Positions 31,732 to 39,601 of a stretch of 64,000 bases of DNA are shown here, piece after piece (positions within the stretch are counted from its first letter, which is position 1; each line of letters begins with the position of its first letter). Position numbers and translations under genes: made by a program. Where the stretch lies: positions 1,257,911 to 1,321,910 of the forward strand of contig NZ_KB903249.1 of NCBI RefSeq assembly GCF_000379685.1, given 5' to 3'. Below the pieces are notes generated by a model. It saw only the letters and a program-made list of their open reading frames with translations, was not told the DNA's origin and did not search any database. This DNA is from Catelliglobosispora koreensis DSM 44566 (GTDB lineage Bacteria > Actinomycetota > Actinomycetes > Mycobacteriales > Micromonosporaceae).

Positions 31732-32592
31732 TTACGCGGAGCGGAGGATTTCCGCCGCAGGCAGGATGGTGCTGGCGGCTGCCGTCAGGCCGGTCGCTCG
31801 CAGGTGCTTTTCGACCAGGTGCAGGCCCACCGGGTACCCAGCGAAAGGTGGTAGGCCTTTGGGTTGTTGGCCGAAGCGAATGGCGGCGTCGTCGCCGAGC
31901 ACGTAAGCGGGTGTGTTCTGCATCCCGGTCACGCCGAGGTCGGCGGTGATGCGCGCCAGCGCGCCAGCGAAGGCATCAGCTGAAAGTGAACGGCCCCAAG
32001 GACCGCGAGCCTCAGCACCGTAGAGTTCCTCGACGAATGCCTCCGCAAGCCCTTCCGTGACAACGTGTTCGCCAACCGTCACGGTCATCGGGTTCCACGC
32101 GACGTTGTGGTAACGCACCTGGTGGTGGAACTCGTGCACGGCGCAGTAGGCGAGTTTGCCGATGACCTCATCGCTCGGCCAGCCGATGAGGTAGAGCCAG
32201 CCGGGCATCCCGCCCATGCCGTAATATCCGCCGGTGCTCGCCAGATGCGGGTCGCCGGGATCGCCGAGCATGAACAGCACCCGCAACGATTCTGGGCCTG
32301 TGATGCCCGGCACCGAGGCTGAAAGGTGTTGCCACGCTTGGTCTAGCGCGTGTGCGATCTGACCGCGGACATCAGCGGCGACGAGGCGCTCCAGCGCGCG
32401 AAGGTAGCGATCGTCGTCACGGTCGACCCGGCAGCCGCCGCCAAAGTGGTGCAGCTCAACAATATCGCCCTGCATGGGCACATGTGCATACATGGGTGCG
32501 AGCAGGTCGCGAAGCGCGGCGGGACGTTCACTCAACGGCCGCCGCATCAGCGCGGACAGTTCAGCGAACGTGTCGATAACGTCAATTTCCAT
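31732..32592 (-). CDS. DUF2268-like putative zinc metalloprotease
   Basis: A 286-residue protein with a zincin motif CAVHEFHHQVRYHNVAWNP (HExxH) and a downstream glutamate in VTEGLAEAFVEELYGAEARG, a possible third ligand. RVLFMLGDPGDPHLASTGGY precedes it. This matches DUF2268, predicted Zn-dependent proteases with few characterised members. ATG 32592 is preceded by TAGCTT with 7-nt spacing; an in-frame start at 32634 adds no homology. It diverges from a DUF5925 AAA+ ATPase gene across 47 bp containing a palindrome, so the two may be coregulated. No signal peptide is present, so it is cytoplasmic. Confidence 0.78.
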   Translation of the reverse strand: MEIDVIDTFAELSALMRRPLSERPAALRDLLAPMYAHVPMQGDIVELHHFGGGCRVDRDDDRYLRALERLVAADVRGQIAHALDQAWQHLSASVPGITGPESLRVLFMLGDPGDPHLASTGGYYGMGGMPGWLYLIGWPSDEVIGKLAYCAVHEFHHQVRYHNVAWNPMTVTVGEHVVTEGLAEAFVEELYGAEARGPWGRSLSADAFAGALARITADLGVTGMQNTPAYVLGDDAAIRFGQQPKGLPPFAGYPVGLHLVEKHLRATGLTAAASTILPAAEILRSA

Positions 32593-32599
32593 GTGGCCC

Positions 32600-32625
32600 A
32601 AGCTAAAACCTCCCGCTACGGGAGG
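32600..32625. promoter_or_regulatory. -10 box and palindrome between DUF2268 and ATPase genes
   Basis: TAGCTT (32605-32600, minus strand) ends 7 nt before ATG 32592. Just upstream, CCTCCCG-CTA-CGGGAGG (32609-32625) is a perfect 7-bp-arm palindrome between the divergent genes, a candidate shared operator. Confidence 0.5.
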
Positions 32626-32639
32626 GTCAAACAAATGAG

Positions 32640-33749
32640 ATGCCCAGCACGGCCCTCATCCGGGATCATCAACGGATGCGCACGCATGAGCTGCCCTTCA
32701 ACGCCGTCATCGACGACTCTGACACGCCTCACGATGTCATCGATGCGCTGATTCTGGCTGCCTTCACCACGGGCGAGCAGCCCTACGCGCACACCGCCCG
32801 GCTGTCTAAGGTGCTCAAGGACGCTCCGCTGCGCCCCAAGACCGGGGAGGTCACACGAGTCGCGACCAACAAGAACCACCGCGCACACCTCGTGATGGGC
32901 GATGGCTGGACCCTGCGCGCTGTGCGCTGGGAAGGCAACACCGCTGAGGTGACGGTCACGGCGACCAGCGATGAGCTGGCCACGCGGATTCTGCTGGAAG
33001 CCACACGCGACGCCAAGGACAAGCGCAAGGAGCCCAAAGACCATGTGTCCATGGGGTTCTGGCATCTGAGCGGACACGGCCCACGCCGTCAAAACCGCCG
33101 CATCACCACGCCCGACTGGCAGCTCATCCGCCGCAACTACCACGCGCCAGTCGCGTCCACTTTCGACAAACTCATGACCCTCAGGCCCGAAACGCTTCCG
33201 GGCCGGATCCTTCTGCTGCACGGGCCGCCCGGCACCGGCAAGACCACGGCGCTGCGGGCGCTGGCTCAGGCGTGGAGCGATTGGTGCCAGGTCGACTGCA
33301 TTCTTGACCCCGAAAACCTCTTTTCCAACAGTGGGTACTTGATGGCCGTCGCCATGGGAGATGAGGAAAGCAAACGCAAGTGGTGTCTGCTGATCATCGA
33401 GGATTGCGATGAGCTGATCTCACCGTTGGCCAAACAGGCCAGCGGTCAGGCATTGTCCCGTTTGCTGAACCTCACCGACGGGCTGCTCGCGCAAGGACGC
33501 AACGTGCTCATCGGCCTGACGACCAACGAGCCGGTGTCCCGCCTGCACCCAGCGGTCGTCCGGCCGGGGCGTTGCCTGGCGCAAGTTGAGGTCGGCGCAC
33601 TGTCCTATGCGGAATCCGTCGCATGGCTGGGCACGCCGTTGGGCGTGCGCGACGGTGGCGGGACGCTCGCGGAACTCTATGCGCTGAAGAACGGTTCGGC
33701 GGACTTGACGCATCAGGCCGCGGAACCGCCGACGGGGCTATATCTGTAG
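32640..33749 (+). CDS. AAA+ ATPase with N-terminal DUF5925 domain
   Basis: A 369-residue protein. The N-terminal ~150 residues (DTPHDVIDALILAAFTTGEQ, HARLSKV-like helix and ELATRILLEATRDAKDKRKE) match the DUF5925 domain that precedes AAA+ modules in actinomycetes. The ATPase core has RILLLHGPPGTGKTTALRAL (Walker A), CLLIIEDCDELISPLAKQAS (Walker B) and LIGLTTNEPVSRLHPAVVRP with sensor 1 and the Arg finger. Remodelling of an unknown protein or complex is expected. ATG 32640 is used; ATG 32635 is out of frame. It is divergent from the putative metalloprotease and overlaps the convergent Nudix gene by 12 bp. Confidence 0.87.
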   Translation: MPSTALIRDHQRMRTHELPFNAVIDDSDTPHDVIDALILAAFTTGEQPYAHTARLSKVLKDAPLRPKTGEVTRVATNKNHRAHLVMGDGWTLRAVRWEGNTAEVTVTATSDELATRILLEATRDAKDKRKEPKDHVSMGFWHLSGHGPRRQNRRITTPDWQLIRRNYHAPVASTFDKLMTLRPETLPGRILLLHGPPGTGKTTALRALAQAWSDWCQVDCILDPENLFSNSGYLMAVAMGDEESKRKWCLLIIEDCDELISPLAKQASGQALSRLLNLTDGLLAQGRNVLIGLTTNEPVSRLHPAVVRPGRCLAQVEVGALSYAESVAWLGTPLGVRDGGGTLAELYALKNGSADLTHQAAEPPTGLYL

Positions 33750-34154
33750 CACCGGTTTGATCGCGTCGAGGACCGGCAGACTGTCCAGTTCGGAGGGCTT
33801 TACCCAGGTGGGGGACAGGACCGCGCCGTCAGGCTCGGGACGCAACTCACCTGAGGTGACGCTCACGGCGTACACGATGAAAATGCCGTGGAAGTCAATG
33901 CCACCGGGCAGGTGGCGATAGTCGGAGCCGACGTGCAGGAGCTGGCCGGTCTCGACGGTTAGCCCGGTTTGCTCGCTGAAGGCCCGCGTGACCGCCTCGC
34001 GTGGGTCTTCGCCATGTTCGATGCCCCCACCGGGAACCGTCCACTTGCCGGCGTCGCCGTAGGCGCTGCGGCCAATGTGGACAAGCAGGAGCGCGTCTCC
34101 GTCGCGGGCCAGGCCGCAGGCGGAGACTCGCTGAACTTGTCTAGTCAACGTCAC
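33738..34154 (-). CDS. Nudix-fold protein with altered Nudix box
   Basis: A 138-residue Nudix protein (GKWTVPGGGIEHGEDPREAV). In the Nudix box GX5EX7REUXEEXGU the segment is RAFSEQTGL where the consensus is REUXEEXGU, so two of the metal-binding glutamates are replaced by Ala and Gln; one Glu remains. Normal hydrolysis of nucleoside diphosphate-X may be weakened or absent, or the metal site altered. The rest of the fold (YRHLPGGIDFHGIFIVYAVS, LSPTWVKPSELDSLPV) looks intact. GTG 34154 is the start used. Its 3' end overlaps the AAA+ gene by 12 bp. Confidence 0.82.
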   Translation of the reverse strand: MTLTRQVQRVSACGLARDGDALLLVHIGRSAYGDAGKWTVPGGGIEHGEDPREAVTRAFSEQTGLTVETGQLLHVGSDYRHLPGGIDFHGIFIVYAVSVTSGELRPEPDGAVLSPTWVKPSELDSLPVLDAIKPVLQI

Positions 34155-34197
34155 GGTGCTGAGGCCTGCCGTTCATTCTGACCCGCTGTCCTAACCC

Positions 34198-34221
34198 GTA
34201 TGTTGCCAAGTATGTTGCCAA
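34198..34221 (+). repeat. tandem 12-bp duplication at a start codon
   Basis: GTATGTTGCCAA occurs twice in tandem (34198-34209 and 34210-34221). It duplicates the ATG. In the second copy ATG 34212 lies 7 nt after TATGTT (34199-34204) of the first, matching the leaderless spacing seen elsewhere in the window. Confidence 0.7.
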
Positions 34222-35699
34222 AGATACGCATCGCGGCGCTAGCCGCACTGGCATTGACCGCTCCGTTGCTGGTCATCCCGAGTGTCGCGGCAGGTGCGGC
34301 CGCGCCGGTGAAGAAGGTCCTCGTCGTTGGCATGGACGGTCTTAACTGGGCCAAGGTCATTGAGGCCAGTGCGCCCACTTTGGACGGTTTGGCTGCGAAT
34401 GGAACGCTTGGGCAGAGTTTGCTCTACTGCGGCACGGTCGCTGCTTCCTCCAGCGGTCCGGGCTGGTCAACCATCGCTACGGGGACGTGGCCCGACAAGC
34501 ACGGGGTCCGCGACAACACGTTCAGCGGCAAGCAATATGGAACGTACCCCGACTTCCTGACCCGTCTTGAGCAGGTGAACTCCTCGCTGTCGACGCTGTC
34601 CATCCTGGACTGGAAGCCACTGCACGCTCAGGGGACGTTCGGTGCCGGGGTGGACTCGCGGATCACCTATGACGGTGACGCCAACGGCTACGTGGGCGAA
34701 GACGTCAAAGTCACCAACGACGCCGTTTCCCGCTTGCGTGACACCAATGTGGACGCGGCGTTCGTCTACCTGGGTAACACTGACGTCGTGGCACACGCCA
34801 GTGGCACCGGTTCCGCTTACATCAACGCCATCAACAAGCAGGACCAGCAGCTCAAGCAGATGCTCGACGCGGTCGCCGCCCGGCCAGGTTATGCCAACGA
34901 AGACTGGCTGATCGTCGTCACCACCGACCACGGGCACGCCGTGCCGGGCGGTGGCCACGGCGGCTGTGGCATGGACGAGCGGCGGACGTGGATTCTCAGC
35001 AACAAGGGCGGCGGCATCAGCCCCATCGACACCCGCCTAGTCGATGTCGCCCCAACGGTTTTCTCGCATCTCGGGGTGAGCGTTGACCCGTCGTGGAATC
35101 TGGATGGCAAGCCGGTGAACGTCCGCTCGTCGGATCCCTTCGACGCCTTGCCATTGCAGTCGCGGGTGCACGAGACCGGCATTGCGTCATCGGTGCTCGG
35201 CTGGACCCCTAACGGCCCGTCGGGCTGGAGCGTGCTGAGAAACGCCATGCCAAGCGGTGGCGTGACCGAATGGCGCGGGTGGTCTTTTAGCAATGAGGAG
35301 TTCTGGACGCGTACGCAATCGTCGCAGAATCGCGAGAATGGCTTGCGGACACGGGGAATTTTCGCCGTCGCCGATTCCGATGAGTTCGCTGACCGGTCCG
35401 GCGGAACGTCTTTCGACTCCACTTTGGTCAGTCCCGCGTTCACGGTCTCGGGTGGCGCCTACACGTTGCGTTACGTCACGCACTATCTGCAGGAGGGCAG
35501 CCAGACCGGTGACGTGCTGGTGTCCTACAACGGCGGTGCTGACGTGCTCGTGAAGCGCTACAGCGCGGATGCCCGCGCGAAGGTCGAAGCCTTGTCGCTG
35601 ACGGCACCGGCTGGCACGACGTCGGTTCGCGTGAAGTTCCGTTATTACAACGCTTCCAACAACTGGTACTGGGTTATCGACGATCTGCGGATCAGCTAA
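34212..35699 (+). CDS. secreted alkaline-phosphatase-superfamily phosphodiesterase with C-terminal beta domain
   Basis: A 495-residue product with a signal peptide (IRIAALAALALTAPLLVIPS, cleavage near AAGAAA). VLVVGMDGLNWAKVIEASAP and PGWSTIATGTWPDKHGVRDN carry the first metal-binding Asp and the nucleophile Thr region; DTDVVAH-like NTDVVAHASGTGSAYI and VVTTDHGHAVPGGGHGGCGM carry the other Asp/His ligands. This is the type I phosphodiesterase/nucleotide pyrophosphatase group. The C-terminal ~135 residues (FDSTLVSPAFTVSGGAYTLR, YVTHYLQEGSQTGDVLVSYN) look like a MAM- or galactose-binding-like beta sandwich. Starts at 34200 or 34212 are both possible. Confidence 0.85.
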   Translation: MLPKIRIAALAALALTAPLLVIPSVAAGAAAPVKKVLVVGMDGLNWAKVIEASAPTLDGLAANGTLGQSLLYCGTVAASSSGPGWSTIATGTWPDKHGVRDNTFSGKQYGTYPDFLTRLEQVNSSLSTLSILDWKPLHAQGTFGAGVDSRITYDGDANGYVGEDVKVTNDAVSRLRDTNVDAAFVYLGNTDVVAHASGTGSAYINAINKQDQQLKQMLDAVAARPGYANEDWLIVVTTDHGHAVPGGGHGGCGMDERRTWILSNKGGGISPIDTRLVDVAPTVFSHLGVSVDPSWNLDGKPVNVRSSDPFDALPLQSRVHETGIASSVLGWTPNGPSGWSVLRNAMPSGGVTEWRGWSFSNEEFWTRTQSSQNRENGLRTRGIFAVADSDEFADRSGGTSFDSTLVSPAFTVSGGAYTLRYVTHYLQEGSQTGDVLVSYNGGADVLVKRYSADARAKVEALSLTAPAGTTSVRVKFRYYNASNNWYWVIDDLRIS

Positions 35700-35708
35700 C
35701 CGCCCTGT

Positions 35709-35734
35709 GGGCGGCCCTTTCGCCGGGGCCGCCC
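35709..35734. terminator. bidirectional terminator
   Basis: GGGCGGCCC (35709-35717) pairs with GGGCCGCCC (35726-35734), loop 8 nt, between the convergent phosphodiesterase and TetR genes. Confidence 0.65.
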
Positions 35735-35735
35735 C

Positions 35736-36308
35736 TCACCCGGCTTTGATGACGGCGGCGATGTGCCTTAGCCCAGCGGCGAAATCCTTGGCGCTGGGCG
35801 CTCCCGCCGGGTCGACGAGCCACTGGTTGTAGACGCCCGGGATGATCGCCGAAAGGATCGCGCCCACGGTCCGTTTCGTCGTGACATCGATGTCCTCGGT
35901 GTCGAGGAAGATCTGGGCTAAGCCTTCCCGGCCGAGATCGGTCGCCTGAGCCAGTTGCTCCTTGAGTGCCGAGTCGCGTTCGGCGTGCATGGAGATCTCG
36001 AAACTCGCCTTCCACAGGTTGGGCTGGCTCTCGAATGACCTGATCAGCCCGGCGATCATCGCCTCGAAGCGCGACGCCGGATCCTGCTGATGCGCGATCG
36101 TGAGCGCGTGGGCGACCTCGTCGCCCCATTCTCCAATGGCTTCGACCATCGCCTGGGTCAGCAGAGCGTCCTTGGAGCCGAAGTGATAGCCGATCGAGGC
36201 GAGGTTCGTGCCGGAAGCGGCCACGATGTCGCGTGCCGTCGTCCGGGCGTAGCCACGCTCGAGCAGGCACTTCTTGGCCCCTTCGAGCAGTTGTTCGCGA
36301 TGTCCCAC
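35736..36308 (-). CDS. TetR family repressor of the adjacent ABC exporter
   Basis: A 190-residue TetR-type regulator. LLEGAKKCLLERGYARTTAR and DIVAASGTNLASIGYHFGSK, then DALLTQAMVE, are the helix-turn-helix. The C-terminal helical ligand domain is typical of drug-sensing members. It is divergent from the DrrAB-like ABC genes, and CTATACA...TGTATAG inverted repeats lie between. The -10 TATGAT (36320-36315) ends 6 nt before GTG 36308, giving a leaderless message; no ribosome site is visible. The ligand is unknown. Confidence 0.9.
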   Translation of the reverse strand: MGHREQLLEGAKKCLLERGYARTTARDIVAASGTNLASIGYHFGSKDALLTQAMVEAIGEWGDEVAHALTIAHQQDPASRFEAMIAGLIRSFESQPNLWKASFEISMHAERDSALKEQLAQATDLGREGLAQIFLDTEDIDVTTKRTVGAILSAIIPGVYNQWLVDPAGAPSAKDFAAGLRHIAAVIKAG

Positions 36309-36314
36309 GAGGAG

Positions 36315-36362
36315 ATCATATACACGTACGTTCTATACAGATGTATTAAACACTTGTATAGT
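36315..36362. promoter_or_regulatory. divergent promoters with TetR-type inverted repeat
   Basis: CTATACA (36333-36339) and TGTATAG (36355-36361) are perfect inverted arms; a further TATACA lies at 36319-36324. TATGAT (36320-36315) is the -10 for the TetR gene and TATAGT (36357-36362) the -10 for the ABC genes, 7 nt before ATG 36370. The repeat arms cover both promoter cores, so one repressor could control both directions. Confidence 0.65.
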
Positions 36363-36369
36363 TCCCCGC

Positions 36370-37263
36370 ATGATTTCCGTTCATGGGCTGACGAAGTCCT
36401 TTGGCTCGGTTCCCGCGTTAGCGGGCATCGACCTAGAAGTGCCCGCTGGGCAGGTCTTCGCCCTTCTCGGCCATAACGGCGCGGGGAAGACGACGCTGGT
36501 GCGCATCCTGTCCACCTTGCTACTGCCAACTTCCGGCACGGCGTCAGTCGCGGGGCATGACGTGGTGCGCTCACCACGCGCCGTGCGCAAGGCCATTAGC
36601 TTGACCGGGCAGTATGCCGCCGTTGACGAACTGCTCACGGGCGCGGAGAACCTGCGCATGATGGCCCGCCTGTGGCGGGTGAAAGTCGAGGTGCCGTCAG
36701 TGTTGGCGCGCTTTGACCTCGCCGATGCTGGCAACAGGCAAGTCAAAACCTATTCCGGGGGTATGCGCAGACGACTCGACTTGGCGATCAGCTTGCTGGC
36801 ACGGCCGTCGGTGCTGTTCCTTGACGAACCGACCACAGGGCTGGATCCGCTTGGGCGGGCAGGGGTTTGGGAGATGGTGTCCACATTGGCCGCTGACGGT
36901 GTGACGATTTTCCTGACGACGCAATACCTTGAGGAAGCCGACCGGCTCGCCTCGCACGTCGCCGTGATGGATCACGGGAAGATCATCGCCTCGGGGACAC
37001 CAGCATCGCTGAAGTCCCGTGTCGCGGGCGGGCATCTGTCTCTGACGTTCACTTCACCCGCCGCGCTCGCAGCGGCGGCGTCATTGCTGCCTTCCGCCGT
37101 CGCTTCGGCCGATGACCTGACGCTTCAAGTGGCCACGGATGGCAGCTTCGATGAGGTGCGCCGAATTGTTAATCAGGTGGATGGCGTCGCGGAGGTTTCC
37201 TTGAGCAAGCCCACTTTGGACGATGTATTCCTGCAACTCACCGGCACGGGGAGACTGTCATGA
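36370..37263 (+). CDS. DrrA-like ABC exporter ATPase
   Basis: A 297-residue ATP-binding subunit. FALLGHNGAGKTTLVRILST (Walker A), VKTYSGGMRRRLDLAISLLA (signature), SVLFLDEPTTGLDPLGRAGV (Walker B) and TTQYLEEADRLASHVAVMDH (switch His region) are present. The C-terminal ~80 residues, ending SLSKPTLDDVFLQLTG, are the DrrA-type extension of the daunorubicin-resistance family. Together with the next gene it forms an efflux pump, probably for a hydrophobic drug. The start ATG 36370 is leaderless, 7 nt after TATAGT, under the TetR operator. Confidence 0.93.
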   Translation: MISVHGLTKSFGSVPALAGIDLEVPAGQVFALLGHNGAGKTTLVRILSTLLLPTSGTASVAGHDVVRSPRAVRKAISLTGQYAAVDELLTGAENLRMMARLWRVKVEVPSVLARFDLADAGNRQVKTYSGGMRRRLDLAISLLARPSVLFLDEPTTGLDPLGRAGVWEMVSTLAADGVTIFLTTQYLEEADRLASHVAVMDHGKIIASGTPASLKSRVAGGHLSLTFTSPAALAAAASLLPSAVASADDLTLQVATDGSFDEVRRIVNQVDGVAEVSLSKPTLDDVFLQLTGTGRLS

Positions 37264-38006
37264 CCGACGCATTGGTGATGTCCGGCCGCAGTTTGCGGCA
37301 CCTCACCCGATCGCTGGATGCCTTGCTGCTCAGCGTGATCCTGCCGGTCACCATCCTGCTGATGTTCGTTTACGTCTTCGGCGGGGCGATCACCACGGGC
37401 ACGGCTTACATCAATTACGTCGTCCCCGGCATTCTGTTGCTATGCGGGGGATATGGCGCCGCGCAGACCTCGCTTGGCGTCGCTAACGACATGCAAACCG
37501 GTGTCATTGACCGGTTCCGGTCCATGCCGATCAACGGCGCGAGTGTGCTGACCGGTCACGTGGTGGCCGGGGTCGTACGCAACTTCCTGCCGACCGCGCT
37601 CGTCGCCGGCCTGGCCGTGCTGATGGGCTTCCGCCCGGCGGGTGGCTTGGCACAGTGGGCCGGTGCCGTGGGCGTGCTCATGCTTTACATGACCGCGATC
37701 GCGTGGCTGTCCGTCTGCTTTGGACTGATCGCCAAGAGCACGGAAGGGGCGGGGGCGTTTCCGTTCTTCATCCTCTTCCTGCCTTACGTGAGCAGTGCTT
37801 TCGTGCCCACGTCGACGATGCCGTCAGGGTTGCAGTGGTTCGCCGAGCATCAGCCCGTCACGCCGATCATCGAAACCGTGCGCGGACTGCTGATGGGCAC
37901 GCCACTGGGCAACTCAGCCTGGCTCGCAGTCGCATGGAGTCTGGGGATCCTGCTCGTGGGCTATGCCTTGGCCCGCACGCTGTTTCGCCGCGGCGCTTCT
38001 CGCTAG
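37260..38006 (+). CDS. DrrB-like ABC-2 exporter permease
   Basis: A 248-residue ABC-2-type membrane protein with six hydrophobic segments. LDALLLSVILPVTILLMFVY, NYVVPGILLLCGGYGAAQTS and DRFRSMPINGASVLTGHVVA are conserved in DrrB homologues. FFILFLPYVSSAFVPTSTMP and QWFAEHQPVTPIIETVRGLL are typical of the C-terminal half. Its ATG overlaps the DrrA-like stop (ATGA), so the two subunits are translated together. The pair forms a heteromeric exporter repressed by the divergent TetR. The hairpin at 38032-38060 ends the operon. Confidence 0.93.
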   Translation: MTDALVMSGRSLRHLTRSLDALLLSVILPVTILLMFVYVFGGAITTGTAYINYVVPGILLLCGGYGAAQTSLGVANDMQTGVIDRFRSMPINGASVLTGHVVAGVVRNFLPTALVAGLAVLMGFRPAGGLAQWAGAVGVLMLYMTAIAWLSVCFGLIAKSTEGAGAFPFFILFLPYVSSAFVPTSTMPSGLQWFAEHQPVTPIIETVRGLLMGTPLGNSAWLAVAWSLGILLVGYALARTLFRRGASR

Positions 38007-38031
38007 CGGTCCGCTAAGCCCGCCGCTGTTG

Positions 38032-38060
38032 AGCCCGCCGCGCAAGGCACGCGGCGGGCT
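38032..38060. terminator. strong bidirectional terminator
   Basis: AGCCCGCCGCG (38032-38042) pairs with CGCGGCGGGCT (38050-38060), 11 bp perfect, loop 7 nt, between the convergent exporter and PhoD genes. A short T-containing tail follows on the plus strand. Confidence 0.75.
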
Positions 38061-38071
38061 TCCTTAACGGA

Positions 38072-39601
38072 TCAGCTCGCCCGCCGGTACTGAGCGGGGG
38101 AGCCAGACGTGGCACCGTCTTCGAAGGCGCCAGCCGTGCCGCGGTTGATGTGCCAGGAGGTCAGCGTGCTGACCGTCGCGTTGGCGTTGGCACGATCGGA
38201 GACCACCCGCAACTTCGTGGTCCAGCGCTGCGGCGTGACCTCGTAGAGGTCGTAGCCGTAACGGTTACCTTCGAAATACTGCAAGTGCGGGTTGGCCGAG
38301 CCCATGATGGGACCGTTCGTGGCGTTCCACGACGCGGAGTAGGCGCTCGATGTGGCGGAGTGCGCCACGAACTCCGTGCCGAACTTCGGCGAGGACAGGT
38401 TGTCGAAGTCGGGGCGGATGTCCTGAATGAACGCGCTGTGCCAGTCGCCCGTGATGACGACGAAGTCCTGGAGGCCAGCGTTGTAAGCACTGGTGAGCAA
38501 GGACTTTCGCTCGTTGAGAAAGCCGTCCCACTGGTCGGTGAACATGTAGGAGCCGCCGGGTGAGCCGCGCAGTTGCGAAAGCATGATGGAGTTCACCCAG
38601 CAGTGCCAGCCGCCATTGCGTGATGTCACCGTGTTCAGCAGCCAATCTCGTTGGCGCGCACCAAGAATCGTGCCGTCGCTCAAGTTCTGGTCCGAGCGGT
38701 ACTGCCGCAGATCCAAGACGACCAGTTCAAGCAGGTCACCCCACTGGCGGTAGCGGAACAGCTGTGGGTCGGGCAGCGCCGTGTCGCCTTCGAGGCCGAG
38801 CGGCATGTGTTCATACCAGGCTTGGTAGGCGGCCGAACGGCGCTGAACGAACGTCGCCGAACCCGTTGAGCCGGAGTAGTCGTTGACGACCTCGTGATCG
38901 TCCCAGGTGAGGAACCACGGGTGCGCCGCGTGCGCGTCGCGCAGGAGAGCGTCGCCCTTATACAGAGCCGAAAGCTTGCGGTAGTCGCTCAGCGTATACG
39001 CCGTGCCCAGCTCAGAACCCTCGTATGTGTAGTCGCCAAGGTGCACCACGAAGTCGAGGTTGCTGTCCTGGGCGATGTCACGCATACCGGCGTATTCGCC
39101 GGACTGGTAGTTCTGGCAGTTCAGTGAGGCGAACCGGACTTGGCTGATGCTGCCCACCGGAGCGGTCTTCGTCCGGCCGGTACGCGACGTGACGCCCATG
39201 GCGGAGAAGCGATACCAGTAGCGCTGTCCCGGGGACAGTCCGTTGACGAGCACGTGGACGCTGTGTCCAAGAAGGACAGACGCCGCCACCGAACCCGTGG
39301 CGACCACGTTGGTCATGCCCGCGTCCGTGGCCACCGCCCAGTCCACTTGCACAATGTCGGGCAGCGGCTGGACATCAGCCAGCGGCGACGGAGCCAGCCG
39401 CGTCCACAGGACGACACTGTTCGGCAGCGGATCACCGGAGCCCACGCCGAGCGTAAACGGCGACGGATCCCATGTGGCGCCAAGGGCCTGGGCCGCGGCA
39501 TGAGCCTGCGCCGGGCTCAAATGACGCATGAGTGGCCAGGCGGCGGTGAAGCCACCCGCCGCCGCGGCGGCACGCAAGAGGTTGCGCCGGCTGATCGTCA
39601 T
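38072..39601 (-). CDS. phoD: PhoD-type alkaline phosphatase/phosphodiesterase, Tat-exported
   Basis: A 509-residue protein. The Tat signal MTISRRNLLRAAAAAGGFTA ends near AQAHA. The N-terminal beta domain (SPFTLGVGSGDPLPNSVVLW) precedes the metallophosphoesterase core: VRFASLNCQNYQSG, DFVVHLGDYTYEGSELGTAY, FLTWDDHEVVNDYSGSTGSA and DFVVITGDWHSAFIQDIRPD, which hold the Asp/His/Cys metal ligands of PhoD (Fe3+/Ca2+ enzyme). It releases phosphate from phosphodi- and monoesters outside the cell. GGGGAG is well spaced only for ATG 39601, which overlaps the stop of the upstream gene; GTG 39604 is in frame but too close. Confidence 0.92.
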   Translation of the reverse strand: MTISRRNLLRAAAAAGGFTAAWPLMRHLSPAQAHAAAQALGATWDPSPFTLGVGSGDPLPNSVVLWTRLAPSPLADVQPLPDIVQVDWAVATDAGMTNVVATGSVAASVLLGHSVHVLVNGLSPGQRYWYRFSAMGVTSRTGRTKTAPVGSISQVRFASLNCQNYQSGEYAGMRDIAQDSNLDFVVHLGDYTYEGSELGTAYTLSDYRKLSALYKGDALLRDAHAAHPWFLTWDDHEVVNDYSGSTGSATFVQRRSAAYQAWYEHMPLGLEGDTALPDPQLFRYRQWGDLLELVVLDLRQYRSDQNLSDGTILGARQRDWLLNTVTSRNGGWHCWVNSIMLSQLRGSPGGSYMFTDQWDGFLNERKSLLTSAYNAGLQDFVVITGDWHSAFIQDIRPDFDNLSSPKFGTEFVAHSATSSAYSASWNATNGPIMGSANPHLQYFEGNRYGYDLYEVTPQRWTTKLRVVSDRANANATVSTLTSWHINRGTAGAFEDGATSGSPAQYRRAS

